This document shows positions 31,721 to 44,205 of a stretch of DNA of 64,000 bases, one piece after another. The notes under the pieces were generated by a model. That model saw only the letters and a list, made by a program, of their open reading frames with translations, made no database searches and was not told where the DNA came from. Within the stretch, counting starts at the first letter, position 1, and each line of letters starts with the position of its first letter. The stretch is from Punica granatum. Its lineage: Eukaryota; Streptophyta; Magnoliopsida; Myrtales; Lythraceae. Made by a program: the position numbers and the translations under genes. Where the stretch lies: positions 24,904,199 through 24,968,198 of the forward strand of contig NC_045127.1 in NCBI RefSeq assembly GCF_007655135.1, written 5' to 3'.

Positions 31721-34008
31721 TACTTAATAAAATTATTGTCTTTGGGTGAATTATGTAAAAAGTATAGCGTGAAACACATTTGATTGCTCTAGAGATTTCA
31801 AGATTGTGAGAAAATACTTTTAATTTCATATTAATCTATATAAATATCATAAAATAAGATGATTAACATTTGGTAAATAAAATAACTAAACGAAAGCACT
31901 TAATATGTGGTCAAAATAAGAAAAACATTAATAACCACATAATTCTCTTAATTATTTTAAATTAATAAAGTAAATTTATCAAATTTCAAACTTTGACCCT
32001 TTATAAACATAAATGCCCCTCTAAATTAATTTGCTAGTTGACTTTGCTCAAAGTTCTCTTACAAATTTTAATAAATATTTAACTTGTCCCTCCTGAATAT
32101 AATTTCTGATTACGTCCCTGTCCACCTCCCTATCCCCTCACCAGCGGTGACCTCTCCTTACCGGCGACCTTGGTTCTCTGACGCCGTGTGGGTGCCGGAA
32201 GCCTGAGATCGAGGTCATCTCTCTCTCCTCCTTCTTGACTTGCTCACTCTACGCCTCACAAAGTATTTAGTCGTAATTGTTTCTAAAAAGGATTTCGTGG
32301 CATTGAATTGCCATGCCCCCTTGCTCGAGTTGGCTCTCGGGGGACTCTATTGTTTTCTAGTTCGAATTAGATGGCCAATTTTGTTCCAATTCTCAATTTT
32401 CTTCCAACTACTGAAAAGGCCTCGCAAAGCATTGCCACCATTAGTGTTAAATTATACAAAAATGTCGTCTAAGTTCTTTGATAAATTTTGAGACTTTTCT
32501 GAAATAATCGGTGAGATCAAAATTGCAGAATTGGATCTCATGATAGATTTAATAAAAATTTGAAAGTTGATGATTTTAAGATTTTTTTTCAAAAATATAT
32601 AATAGATTTGAGAAAGTATCAATACTTCATGATTTTTCATGTAATTTACCCAAAAAGAAATAGAAAAATGGGTGAGAGAGAAAGAAGGGAAGAAGGTAGT
32701 AGAGAGTGGAAATAACTGATGATTTCAAAAGTTTAAAATTAATACGCCTTTCAACTTCAAGAAACTACCAATAGTTCATGATTTTTTACATAATTTACCC
32801 AAAAAGAAGTAGAAAATAATGGATGATTTAAAAAGTTTAAAATTAATACTACGCCTTTCAACTTCCTCCTAATTTAATGGCTTCAAATTTATAAATTATT
32901 TATCTGAGAGAAGAAAAGTTAGATAAACAATTAATTGAGATTTTTTTTTGGCAAATCTATAATTTGTAATATAAAATAAGGAGCTGAGTAAATTGTTTCT
33001 TGACTTTTTATGATTCCACTTTTATCCTTTTCATATTTCTCAATAAATTGATTTTGATACTAAAGGTTCCTCTCGAATCACTATTATCGGTAGGATTTAT
33101 CCCAACTGAAATACCGGAACTAGCTCCAGTAATAATTCTTAGTAACTAATTGATAGTAAAGGTTTGTCCCAAACAACTGTCATCGTTCCGAGTTATTTCA
33201 AACCAAAATACTGAAACTTGCTCCAATAGTTATTCCTAATAAATTAGTTCATATTTCATATAAATACGATGCATAACTACTATTAAATAGGAACAGTAAA
33301 ATTTATATATGTTACACAAATAAAAATATTTTTATAATGTAATACTAAGTTTTTTTTCACTCTTTTTTCTTTTCATTTTTCAGTTTAACATCCCATTTTT
33401 TTGAATAAGTTAACATGCATTTTTAACAAATTAAGTGAAACAACTCTCACATATATAATAGGTGAGTTCATCAATCGTTGTACATGTAAACTTTTCCGAA
33501 CCACCAATTAGAAGCCTACTTTTATGAATATTTTATATCTATTTGTTTGTACATATTAATATTTTGATTTATTTTTCATTATTAATAGTAAGTTAAAATT
33601 GAATTAAAAATTAATAGATGAAATATTTTGAAATATAAAATAAATATTATTTGAAAATTAATAAATATATATTTTTGTATTTGTATAATAAGTAATATTT
33701 GTTACTCGTTAAAAATACGTAAAATATTGTGTCAAATTACATTATTTTCATATGCAACGCACTTGATTATTTTATTGGTATTTATAAATAAATGAAAAGG
33801 TAATGGATCAATAAAGTTTTTAAGGTATATATAATGAAAGTTTACTAAATAGCCCTTTTTTTGTGGAATCCCAACGTGGCAATATAAGTAATGACTCAAA
33901 ACATAAGATAGGAAAACTCACATAATATTTTAATGAAGTGACAGTTTAGTACAAAATGAAGAAATTGTAACAATTATATACAAAACATTTAACTATCTAT
34001 ATAATATA
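31721..34008. other. AT-rich intergenic DNA with two local duplications
   Basis: No gene is recognised. At about 32618-32870 a block of about 125 bp with TAATTTACCCAAAAAGAA and CGCCTTTCAACTTC occurs twice. At about 33054-33245 two imperfect copies of about 97 bp stand side by side. A short GC-richer stretch at about 32100-32230 and the open frame at 32240-32491 show no recognisable domain. Confidence 0.45.
33054..33245. repeat. Imperfect tandem duplication of about 97 bp
   Basis: GATACTAAAGGTTCCTC... and GATAGTAAAGGTTTGTC... start two copies that share AAATACYGAAACT and CTCCARTA motifs. They are strongly diverged, so the duplication is old. Confidence 0.6.
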
Positions 34009-34369
34009 GGGTAAATTACAAAAAAAACCCAAGTTTTGTAAAATGTCTCAATTTTGTCCTAAATTTTGTTTTGTAACAAAAAAACCATAAGTTTTCTAAA
34101 ATGTCTCAAAAATGACCTCCGTTATAACTTCCGTCAATTTTTGCTGCTGATGGTGGGTCCCTTTAATAGTCCACGTAGGTCACACTTAGGCTAGTGGGTC
34201 CCTTTAACAGTCCACGTAGGTCACACGTAGGCAAAAATTGACGGAAGTTATAACGGAGGTCATTTTTGAGACATTTTAGAAAACTTATGGTTTTTTTGGT
34301 TACAAAACAAAATTTAGGACAAAACTGAGACATTTTACAAAACTTAGATTTTTTTTTTGTAATTTACCC
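34009..34369. mobile_element. MULE-type MITE (361 bp, TSD TATAATATA)
   Basis: Ends GGGTAAATTAC / GTAATTTACCC open inverted repeats of about 135 bp. A perfect 9-bp target duplication TATAATATA lies at 34000-34008 and 34370-34378. The arms match those of the Pack-MULE at 27058 closely (ACAAAACAAAATTTAGGACA). In the centre TAGTCCACGTAGGTCACAC is duplicated. Non-coding. Confidence 0.92.
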
Positions 34370-34972
34370 TATAATATATAAACTTGAAAACAATGCAATA
34401 AATATTGGTTTCATTGTAAATGTATATACAATTTGGGTTAAATAAGATTAAATTATCTATATATATTATAAACTAAAATTATCTATCTATTTAGTATAAA
34501 TAGGGTTAGAAATGTAAATATTTATAATAAATAGGGTTAGAAAGTTAACATATTTAAGTAATTTGTAGGTTAATTTCAGTTAAATACAATTGCCCACACT
34601 AAAGGCAATTTTTAAAAAGAATTTTGAAGAAAAATATATTGCAAACTGAGGAAAGTATTTAAAAAATTAGACTTTTTTTATACTGCCAATAATTTTCATT
34701 GATGTATCTAAACGATGATATATTTTTTATATAATATAAAAAAGAAAATATTTGAAAATTTTGTATTTGATTATTATGACCAAAATGTTCTTTCTCTGCA
34801 TCACCATTCATTATATTTGTAATGCTCTAAACAATATAATGTAAAAAACTTAATTTGTATTTCATATATATTCACTTTTAAAGATGGTGATTTTCGGCCA
34901 GTTAACCTAATTTATTTGACCATTTACAACGTAGTCCATTTATGCCAAAATTTTCTAGCTATTTATTAATAA

Positions 34973-35358
34973 GGGGTTACTACGCCATATATCTCATGGT
35001 ATCATCCGTTTCTCAAATCTATTTCATACTTTAAAAATTACATATAAAGGCCTATGGTTTATATCTTATTTCAAATCTGTCACTCCGTCAATTTTTCCGT
35101 TAATGAAACATAAGTATACTCCAAGCTTATCCCATGCTTTTACTTTTTTCTCAAATCTATTATGTGCAAAGAGTCACAGTGGCAAGAATAGTCCTACTTA
35201 CGTTCCACGTTAGTAATACCGTTAAATGTTGACGGAGAAATTAACACTATGATAGATTTGGAATCATATGTAAACTATAGGCACTTATGGGTAATTTTTA
35301 AACCATGGGATATATTTGAAAAACGGGTGATACTATGGATATCTGGCGTAATAACCCC
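34973..35358. mobile_element. MITE with long inverted repeats (386 bp)
   Basis: GGGGTTACTACGCCATATAT on the left is mirrored by ATATCTGGCGTAATAACCCC on the right, and pairing continues for over 100 bp on each side with scattered mismatches. Flanks do not show a clear duplication, so superfamily is uncertain; the form suits a MULE-type MITE. The plus-strand frame 35249-35497 is a chance product of the arm. Confidence 0.7.
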
Positions 35359-35639
35359 TGTTATTTATAGTCAAACCAGCCTAATAAATGCTAATTCCAA
35401 TTTATTACCCCATTGTAATTGTCATACTTTAAAATTGCTTTTTGTAACCACCAGGAGCTCTTACGATTTATATAGCTTGGGTGTGAGCAGTGGATGAGAG
35501 AAGCACATCGGGATATTCAAGAGAAATGGAGAAGTCTCAACGTACCAATTCATATCAAATGTGTAGCTCTGAAGGTTTACATCTACATCTGATGCATGGG
35601 AGTGACCGATATATTTTGGTGTCCAATAACAAGAATGTT
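35359..35639. other. Flank of E1, non-repetitive by eye
   Basis: About 280 bp not seen elsewhere in the window. An open frame from 35490 runs on into the E1 LTR (QMCSSEGLHLHLMHGSDRY) and could be an exon piece cut by E1, but nothing is recognised. ATGTT (35635-35639) would be the E1 target duplication; its partner is outside the window. Confidence 0.4.
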
Positions 35640-38600
35640 TGTGCGCACCCGAATTTTATCTCGTCGGGGCACGTGTGCGCGAAGCCTATGCAACGCGGCT
35701 CGGGAGTGTCCACCTTCCCGGGGACGCGCGACGGACGCACGTGAGAAGGAGTTGCCACTTACTGTTTACGACCCGTAGGTCGAGGGCCGTTGAGTTGCCC
35801 GGGTCTAGGGGTACGGGGTACACCTAAATGCTAAGGCAATGGTCATACGGAACCGGAAATTCCGAATTCGGGGGTTCTATTACGTGCGGGCCTATATCCC
35901 GCACGCCCTTTCGGTACTCTAGTTTGCTAGGCTTGCCGTTTTGTTTATTTACCGCATGATTTAGGGTTGCACTTGACTCGGCTGTTTTGACACCGTAAAG
36001 TCAATGAATTGATCAAGTTGGGCCAAGAACCCAAAAGTTAAGTAGGCTCATGCGTCGAGGAATCGGTTCACTATCCTAACGTTTACAGTTTGTCAAACCA
36101 CGGCGGTCGACTCCCTGCGTGAACCAAAACAGCGAGTATTCGGGCTTACTCATCTCTAGGCATTAATAGACCAACTTGACCGATTCAACACTCGGACCTC
36201 TCGCTTGCCGATCGGGGATCCTTACAAATGAATGAATAGATGTACAAATAAGATCCTCACAATGTACACTCGAATAATTACAGAATACAACTGAATAAAG
36301 TAAATGGATCCTGATCGGTTTGCATTGGGTCAATATTCCGCTCCGGCTCACCGTGTGTTTTGAATGACCAATAAATAAATTAAGGCAACGCGGGTTCAAG
36401 GAGCCGGGGGTCAGGTCCAATCGAACCGACGGTTTGCAGGAGAACCGATTAGTTCCCACTGTAACCGTTGGACCGATCGAGCTCCCGGGTGATATCTAAA
36501 CACGTTTCACACATCCAATCCAAATTGCCTTCCACATAGGCCAAATTTGGAGTGTGATGGTGACTCGAGGCTAGATCCCATTCCGCACTCGGGTTGCACG
36601 CGCTCAGTGGGTTAGGAAGCGTTGGACCTCGTGTTCGGTGATTTGGGGCATTGGGCCCCGTGCAACACGTAACCTATGGGCTCGGACCCAAACTGCAACA
36701 AATCAGCAAAAGCAAATGGAAAACAGAAGAAAACCGATAAAACGGATGAAAAACAGACAATAACTAACAAGTATTGATGAATACGGACAAGTTGTATATT
36801 AGGCCGAATGTACGTGATTTAATCAGTTATTAACCAGGGTTGATTAGCAAACAATGTGTCTAACCTAGGCAAACGACGAAGTGGGTTGGGATGTGGTTCT
36901 AGACCGATTACATGTGTGAATTTGTTTTAGAACTCTATTCAGTGAGGTGTCACTACGATTTCACCGAATTAGCCAAACTTGTATTTTTGACTCTAGATTG
37001 GAACCTAGCATTCCACCTATCCATTATCTAATGTTTGATCAAGTCAAGTACATGATTAATCCGGTTCTTCATGTTTTGGAACAAAAATAAAACGTTCACC
37101 ATCGAATCTACAATAGGGAGATAGAAACACCGAAAGTGAACGGAATGGGCCGTACGAATGAAACTCGCGCCCGAACGGGTTGCCCTTTTCCGTCCATAGA
37201 TCGAGGTGTTTCCGGCTCCCTAATGCCTAGGATATCGGTGAATCGCAGAATGACGATTATGCCCTTGATCGGTAAAATGTGTGTAGTTCACATATAAATT
37301 AAAGATCGCGTGACACGAAGAGGTCTAAAAAGGACTCGCGCGTCTCGACTCGAGCCGCCTCAAATTGGGCCTGGACTCGAGTCATAGTACGTGAGTACTC
37401 GCTAGACACCGATTTTATTCGTGTTACACGTCTCGGTGCTTTGAAATTGTGAGCTTTTAAAGAAAATGGCATTTTCGCCGTTCCGTGAACCATCGATGCG
37501 CTTACGGATTAGCAATCAATTTATCCAATTATTTAGTCCAAGTGATTTAATTAATCAAATGACACATCCCATTCCTCCCATTCATGAGATTATTCGGTGA
37601 TCATCATTTCGTGTAGCTATTATGGTTTTGATGGACGATTACCCAAAACAAACGTACCTATCATTTAGTTATCACGTGACTAACGATAAAAATGTAAAAT
37701 ACGGGTACAATCAATTCCAAGGAACGATTCCGATCGTGTCTTGCATGCATAATACATTTAAACACAAGGACAATACCTATTTCGAAAAAGCAAAAGGAAA
37801 TCGACACCGCCAAGATTTCTAAACGCAATCAAATACATGAACAAGCACATATAACATATAATATAAAGAAATCAATAAAAACGGCGTCGATTCATACAAT
37901 GGAAAAACGTGAAACGCGGGGACCGATCTATTTCGGAATCAAAAAGGCCATCTTGGACCCGTATGGTCCAAGGGAGCTCTCGGCCACATCCCCCTCAAGG
38001 GTGGCCATGAGTTCCCATGGCTCACGTGGGTCAAGACGGGCTCTTCGACTCCGATCTAAACCCTTCCTCGTCATGCCGATACATCTCATACGACAAACGA
38101 CGGTAAAGGCACGGGAAGCAACAAATTTCGGGAAAGAGGAGACCATCCTAGTCTCGGGTGAGTCAAGGGAGCTCACGGGTCCCTCCCTTGGGACTAGGCC
38201 GTGGGCTCCCATGGCTCTACCGTGGCCAAGGGGCCTCTCCTACCTCGATCCTAGCCGCTTCCCATCACGATATAAACATGGTATGGACATACAAACGGGA
38301 TAAGATGGACGTATGTGCATGGAAATGCATGGGGCAACCCGGATCTATATAAAAGAAACAACTTTCATGCTTTTCGGTTTATTAATCACCCTAACACTCC
38401 ATGACAAACAAACATCGAAGATCCTAACTTCTCTAAGTCGCATAGGGGTGTTACCTAGCCTTGGTGTACGAGGGAAAGAGTCGGGGAAGTGGCAATGGGA
38501 GTCGCAAGACTCGGCTGGTCGTGGGGGGCAGTAGATGCCCGTAAGGCAGCGTGAAGAAAACGGAGTCGGCACGACGATTCCGACCACGGCATGGTGCAAG

Positions 38601-40693
38601 GTCGGGCTCCTTGGACTCCTAAGGGACGGACCTAAACGTTCATGAACGGTCCCGAACGTACCAAGGCTTGGACAAACCCGAAATAGTGAGAGAAGACTCG
38701 GTAAAAATTAATGGGACCCGATAAGAAGGAGAGAGTGAAACGGGGGTCGTGCACGGGTTGAAAGGCTCTCGGACCGTGAACACCTCTTCACGGGGGAGAG
38801 TGTAGGTAGTGAGGGACCCTTCGCACATGATGGCACGACTCGCAGAAGTCGTGGGAAGAAATGGCACGTCGTACAAGTCCGGGTGCGCCCGATGACGGTC
38901 TCGGGACCCGATAGCTTAGCGGCTAGAACGTGATGTTGCAAGCTTCAAACCGAAAATCCAAGCCCGGAAATGGACTTAGGGGGTGGAAAAGATGTAGGCT
39001 AGGAAGTTTGGGGATGTTTGGCTTAAGTCGGGTCGGGTGGTGATTGGAATACCAGGTGGTTTTCCGTGGGTTTTGGCCGGTTTCAGCCTTGAGATGGTTC
39101 GGACGGAAGCAAGGAAGAGGGCTGGGGTTTGAGAGGACTTTAGAGAGATGTTGGCTTGAGAGAGAGTGAGAATGAAGAAGTGATTAGAGTTAATGATGCT
39201 AGAGAACTTATAGGAGAGCTTAATGAAGTGATTAGGGCTAGCTAAATGTAGTTCGGGGGATTAAGTGTGGGCTGCCGAAAATATCAAGGGATTAGGGAGG
39301 GGAAATAGTCATGTTGAGTGTGGGGAAAGGAAGGGAAGGTTGATGGGAAGTGATGGATGGGTGATGTGTGTAAGAGATGTTTGAATTGTGTGGTGGAGGG
39401 ATGAATGGAGGGGTTGAGCCATCGATTTTGGGATGGAGCCGGCGGTGAGGAGGGGTGGAGCCGTGGCTTGGGCGGTCAAGCCGAGGTCATGGGATCGAGC
39501 CGTGGCTGCAGGTTTGAGCCGTGGCTTGGAGGCTTGGCTTGGCTTGGCTGTGGGCCCCATTTGACTAGGAGAAAAGCCGGGAGAAGCTCGAAGCTCGATT
39601 GATCGCACGTTCGATCTCCAAAGTCCGATTAATTGATGAATTTGGAATGCTTGCATGAAGGGGATTTAAATGGGCCCAATATCGCCATATTTCATGTGAA
39701 CGAATAATCGGGTGACCCGGCACCTCGAGAGTCGATTTTGCCTCGTTCGGACATCCAGAGTGGGGTTGACCGTCCTCGTTCTACGATTGTTCCCCCGTGC
39801 ATTGTAATGTTCGTCTCGGTGAGCTTTTTATTCCGCGTGGGATCGTTGGATCGCCATCCTCGACCGAAGATCATTGGCCGGAGGTGACCTAGGGATCCGC
39901 GATCGAGGCTTTCTCAATGTTTCTCGAACGCCTTTAGGTGTTTGAAGACCGCTGTGGCCTCCGTTTGTCAGAAACGAGCCCCGAAGACTTGCTAAGAGGC
40001 GTTCGCGACCACTGAAATGCCACTTGGGAGACCTAACTAACTTGCTTGGCCCGAGGCAAAACGATTTCCCTAATCCTAGGAGTTGTAGGGAGTGAGGGGT
40101 GCGAAACTCGGACGTCAACTTTCCACCGAATGAGCTATGAGCGCTAGATCCCGTTTGAAAGGGGGTCTTTTTTCCAGGTCGGGGTCCACTCGGGAGACCA
40201 AGTCGAGTTCTGAAGAGCAATCTGAAACCTGTTCCAAGGTCTAGGTGGTCCTTGGGTGCGTGCAGGTCCGCTTCCGGGTGCCGTTTGCTTGTCCTTGGAT
40301 TGGGCCCCTGGAAGTCCTGTCAGAAAAGGCGTCTGTGATAGTTCGGGGGTGCTCCGGCTTAAGCAGGATGCCTCCGAAACGCGCCCGGATGTGCCGTTGG
40401 TCATTTTGGCACCAACAGGGATTTTTAGTGTCCCATATTAGATACCTTCTGACGCTTCGGTGACCCGTCGATAAATAGTGCCACTGTGCCAGTTCCTGTT
40501 GCTTCGGGGCTCGTCGTCTGTTTATTCTTCTGATTGCCCTCCTGTGCTCTTCTAGTGGACCCTGCTTTTCTCTTGTTAATCATGGCTCTGTGCCCGCACG
40601 TTCGCCTCCGGTTTCCCGATTATGAATAGTGACCCGAGTTTCGGCCGGGAGTCCATGTGTCGGGAGCCGGTGGACCAAAATGGGGTGCTGACA
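35640..40693 (-). repeat. E1 3' LTR (5054 bp)
   Basis: On the plus strand it starts TGTGCGCACCCG and ends TGGGGTGCTGACA, followed by the PPT complement. It is highly similar to 52171-56299. It contains about 340 bp (about 38395-38735) missing from the other LTR. Open frames found at the same place in both LTRs (37899-38303 and 54431-54835) are duplicates of one non-coding sequence. Confidence 0.92.
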
Positions 40694-40709
40694 GCTTGCC
40701 CATCTTTGG
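40694..40709 (-). promoter_or_regulatory. E1 polypurine tract
   Basis: On the minus strand CCAAAGATGGGCAAGC ends at the 3' LTR edge. It is the same position and near sequence as the PPTs of E2 and E3. Confidence 0.75.
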
Positions 40710-40855
40710 TTGCATGCTCGATTAGAGGATGTAGCCAAAGATTATAAGAAGCAGCCCGTTTTGGGTCCGGCGACTGCTCGGGTACTATCCCCCACGGCTG
40801 CTTACACTTTGCTTGGATGTATCGGGATGTTATGCCTGAAACAAAAATTCACAAG

Positions 40856-41405
40856 TCGGAAGGACCCGAACAAGAATTTGAATATCGGGATGGACCTGAA
40901 ACAGGGATTTAAAACCGGGATGGACCCGAATAGGAATTTTAAACCAGGATGGACCCAAACAGGAATTTAAACCGGGATAGACCCGAACAGGAATTTTAAA
41001 CTGGGATGGACCCGAACAGGAATTTAAATCGGGATGGACCCGAACAGAAATTTTAAACCGGGATGGACTCGAACAGGAATTTAAACCGGGATGGACTCGA
41101 ATAAGAATTTTAAACCGGGATGGACCCGAAAACAGGAATTTCAAACAGGGATGGACCCGAAAACAGGAATTTAAACAGGGATGGACCCGAAACAGGAATT
41201 TAAAACCGGGATGGACCCGAACAGGAATTTAAACCGGGATGGACCCAAAAACAGGAATTTAAACCGGGATGGATCCGAATAGGAATTTAAATCGGGATGG
41301 ACCCGAAAACAGGAATTTTAAACCGGGATGGACTCGAAAACAGGAATTTAAACCGGGATGGATCCGAGAACAAAAATTTTAAACTGGGGATGGTCCCAAA
41401 AACTA
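40856..41405 (-). repeat. E1 3'-UTR tandem array, 28-31 bp unit, about 18 copies
   Basis: On the plus strand the unit reads ACCGGGATGGACCCGAAC followed by AGGAATTTAA. Length varies through A-runs (GAACAGG, GAAAACAGG, ATTTAA, ATTTTAA). Its core GGGA(T/C)GGACCCGAA also occurs in the E2 array, suggesting a common origin. Confidence 0.9.
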
Positions 41406-42446
41406 GTTTGGGAATTGCGCATAGCACCGTGTGGTGTGGTTCGCTTGCCCTTGGGTTTGGATTGCATTGTGTGCGACGACCGATAATGATTTCCCATCAC
41501 TGCTCGCCCTTCTTAGACATCGGTGGTTTGGTAGTATGGCGCATCCGTCGACGGTTTCCGACGTATCGAGGGCACGACCTGTTGCGTGAGGCAGATATGA
41601 GTCCGTCAGCGGGGAGCGTCCTTTGGGACTCCCGATCGCGCCTGTACATAGAAAAAAAGAAAGCCTACAAAGGGATGTCAGCTGCGCGAGGTCGCTGAGA
41701 CTACGACGTGTAAGAGGAATCTATGTAAAGATGTATCGGGGATGTAATATTGGTGACCATTTGGAGGGTGGCCGTGTCCCTATGGGGGAATGGCCTTTCA
41801 TGAAGCGGGATGGCCCACGGAATATGTGCATAAGGGTAAAGGGAGAGATCTTGTGGGATCCTCCAAATCATGGATACGTTGATTCGACCCCGTTTCGAGG
41901 CGAGTCTCGCGCCCGGAGAGTCGAAGAGAGTTTGTTTGTGTTGAAGATCGCCGAACCACTACTCGTTGTAGCTTCACGTGAACTGCCGCCTTTCTTTCGT
42001 GGTCGAGCCGACATTGTCCCCTAACTTTTGCCTAGGCCGTGAGATGTGTGACGACCTAGCGGGGCATTTTATTTGATTCTTCTCACATGAATGCTCACTT
42101 TTTGCTACGATCAACCGTGTTTGGGTGGGATCGCACCTCTCGGATCCTCAGGCTTTTGCCTAGGCCGCCCCTTGAGGGTTTTCGACCTAGCGAGGAAATG
42201 ATTTATGCTATCCTTTTGCCACGACTCCCCTTTGCGGGATCTTAAGCCGTGCCCCTCGTTCCCTAACTTTTGCCTAGGCCGCCTCAGGGAGGTTTTCGAC
42301 CTAGCGGGAAAATTATCTTTCTTTTCTCTCAGGAAAGTTTCGTGGTGAAGGGACCGTCGGGAGTAGGTACACGTATAGATGAATGGGGAAGGTGCTATAA
42401 AAGAAAAGGACACGAGGCCCAGCAATTGAAATGCAAACATGGGTGG
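41406..42446 (-). other. E1 3' noncoding region between integrase and the array
   Basis: About 1 kb with TTTTGCCTAGGCCG and TTTTCGACCTAGCG blocks shared with E2 and E3. The plus-strand frames here (41297-42024) have no known domain and are not thought to be genes. Confidence 0.6.
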
Positions 42447-43541
42447 TCATGGGTAATATTTCTTGATGGCATCAGCGTTGACCAGGAGCGCATTTTCAGT
42501 TCCGTCCATGTCGCTCAAAATGACAGCTCCCCCCGAGAAGGTCTCCTTGACAACAAAGGGTCTGTCATATTTGTACGAGAACTTCCCCCGGGAGTCCGGC
42601 GTGACGTGTAGTACCTTCCTCAAAACGAGATCACCGGGGTTGAATTCGCGGTGACGGACTCTTGCGTTGAATGCTCGAGCCATTCTTTGCTGGTAGTATT
42701 GTCCATGGCATAGCGCTTTCAGTCTCTTTTCATCAATGAATTTTAACTGTTCGTAACGCTGTTTTGCCCATTCTGCTTCTTCAAGTTCGGCTTCGGCGAG
42801 GATCCTCATGGAAGGGATTTCAACCTCAATCGGGAAGACTGCTTCCATATCGTAAACCAAAGAGTATGGAGTTGCCCCCGTGGAGGTCCGGATTGATGTT
42901 CGGTACGCCAAGAGAGCGTAAGGGAGCATTTCGTGCCAGTCCTTGTAATTCACTGTCATTTTCTCAATGATCTTCTTGATGTTCTTGTTCGCAGCTTCCA
43001 CCGCACCGTTCATTTGTGGACAGTATGGAGTGGAATTGCGATGTTGGATCTTGAATTGGGCACAGAGCTCGTCGATGACTTTGTTGTTCAAGTTCTTGGC
43101 GTTATCCGTGATGATCGTCGCCGGGACCCCATACCGAGCAATGACATCGCGTCTGAGAAAACGGGCCACGGCTTTTGCGGTGACCGACGCGAGAGTGATA
43201 GCCTCGATCCATTTGGTGAAGTAATCAATTGCCACCAAGATAAACATATGTCCGTTAGACACTTTGGGGTTGATCGGGCCAATCACATCCATTCCCCACA
43301 TTGAAAAGGGCCACGGTGCTGTCATGGGGCGTAGCTCATTGGGCGGCGCTTTGATCTGATCGGCGTAAACCTGACATCGGTGGCAATGTCTTATGTGCTT
43401 CACACAATCAATCTCCATGGTGGACCAATAGTCGCCTAGGCGCATAATCTTTTTGGCGAGCATGAGACCATTTATATGAGGTCCACAACTTCCCCGTGCA
43501 TTTCCTCCATGAGACGTCGTGATTCGTGTTCGTCGATGCAC
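42447..43541 (-). pseudogene. E1 integrase
   Basis: The reading frame from about 43490 to the stop at 42447 holds the H2C2 finger (CGPHINGLMLAKKIMRLGDY, then CHRCQVY) and the core with MDVIGPINP, ATIITDNAKNLNN and MNGAVEAANKNIKK, so all three catalytic acids remain. A C-terminal module (FNPGDLVLRKVLHVTPDSRG, KYDRPFVV) follows. The protein ends AIKKYYP. It is out of frame with the upstream RNase H; a one-base shift lies near 43490, where MEEMHGE should pass into GSCGPH. The first about 18 codons of this open stretch belong to the wrong frame. E2 has a close relative at 62760-63986. Confidence 0.88.
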
Positions 43542-44197
43542 CGGAGGAGCATGGAGTCAAAGGAACGGCGGTAAAGTATCTCACCGCTCAGAAAATAGTG
43601 TATCGCGAGGCGTCTGAGCGTCTTTCGATCGTGATGATCGGCGAATGGAGGATATTGGCCGGTTTGTAAGAAGTTCTTAATGTCTTCGTACCACGGCTTC
43701 GCCTCGGACGCTTCGATTGCGTTGCAGTGTGCTGGTCCTTTGGCTATCTCAATCTCGATGGGCTCGATAACGTTTTCCCTTGTGATGTTCACCATGGAAG
43801 CGAGGGTCACGAGCGCATCTGCGAACTGATTTTTCATGCATGGGGTGTAGGTGAACGAGATGTCTTCGAAGTTCTCCGTTAATCTCTCGAGGTATTCGTG
43901 GTACGGCACTAACTTCGCGTCTTTTGTCTTCCACTGCCCTAATGTCTGGAAGATTGTGAGCATAGAGTCGTCGAATACTTCTAGCTCTTTTACCTTGAAG
44001 TCGATTGCCGACTGTAGGCCGAGGATACATGCCTCGTACTCGGCCACGTTGTTGGTGCACGGGAAGTCGATCTTTGCCGCCACAGGATAATAGCGTCCGT
44101 CCAGGGATATTAGCACAGCGCCGATGCCGGATCCTGTGGAGTTGACGGCGCCGTCGAAGTACATCTTCCATTCCGACTTTTCCTCCTCGCCATTCAC
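43472..44197 (-). pseudogene. E1 second RNase H (archaeal-type, aRNH) and linker to integrase
   Basis: MYFDGAVNSTGSGIGAVLIS, NNVAEYEACILGLQSAIDF and LEVFDDSMLTIFQ give the Asp-Glu-Asp set of the archaeal-like RNase H that plant Tat elements carry in addition to the normal gypsy RNase H. MKNQFADALVTLASM closes the domain. The remainder (PWYEDIKNFLQTGQYPP, LRRCIDEHESRRLMEEMHG) is the linker before the integrase finger. It is in the same frame as RT, separated by TAG at 44208, and ends through the frameshift near 43490. Confidence 0.85.
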
Positions 44198-44205
44198 TTG
44201 AAGAA

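Noticed and set aside
32100..32491. Protein-coding gene in the AT-rich region
   Set aside because: Open frame of 83 codons without domain or good context; the GC-richer piece before it is not continuous with it.
33740..33775. TGCAACGCAC as another Helitron terminus
   Set aside because: No stem partner and no CTAG at the right distance.
35490..35744. Host gene exon next to E1
   Set aside because: The frame runs into the LTR and nothing is recognised; kept only as an unassigned flank.
37899..38303. 134-codon frame also present at 54431-54835
   Set aside because: Conserved only because both are copies of the E1 LTR; low similarity to any protein, and a same-region frame is open on the other strand.
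41297..42024. Plus-strand frames in the E1 3' UTR as genes
   Set aside because: They start in the tandem array, lack domains, and lie in sequence that is noncoding in E2 and E3.
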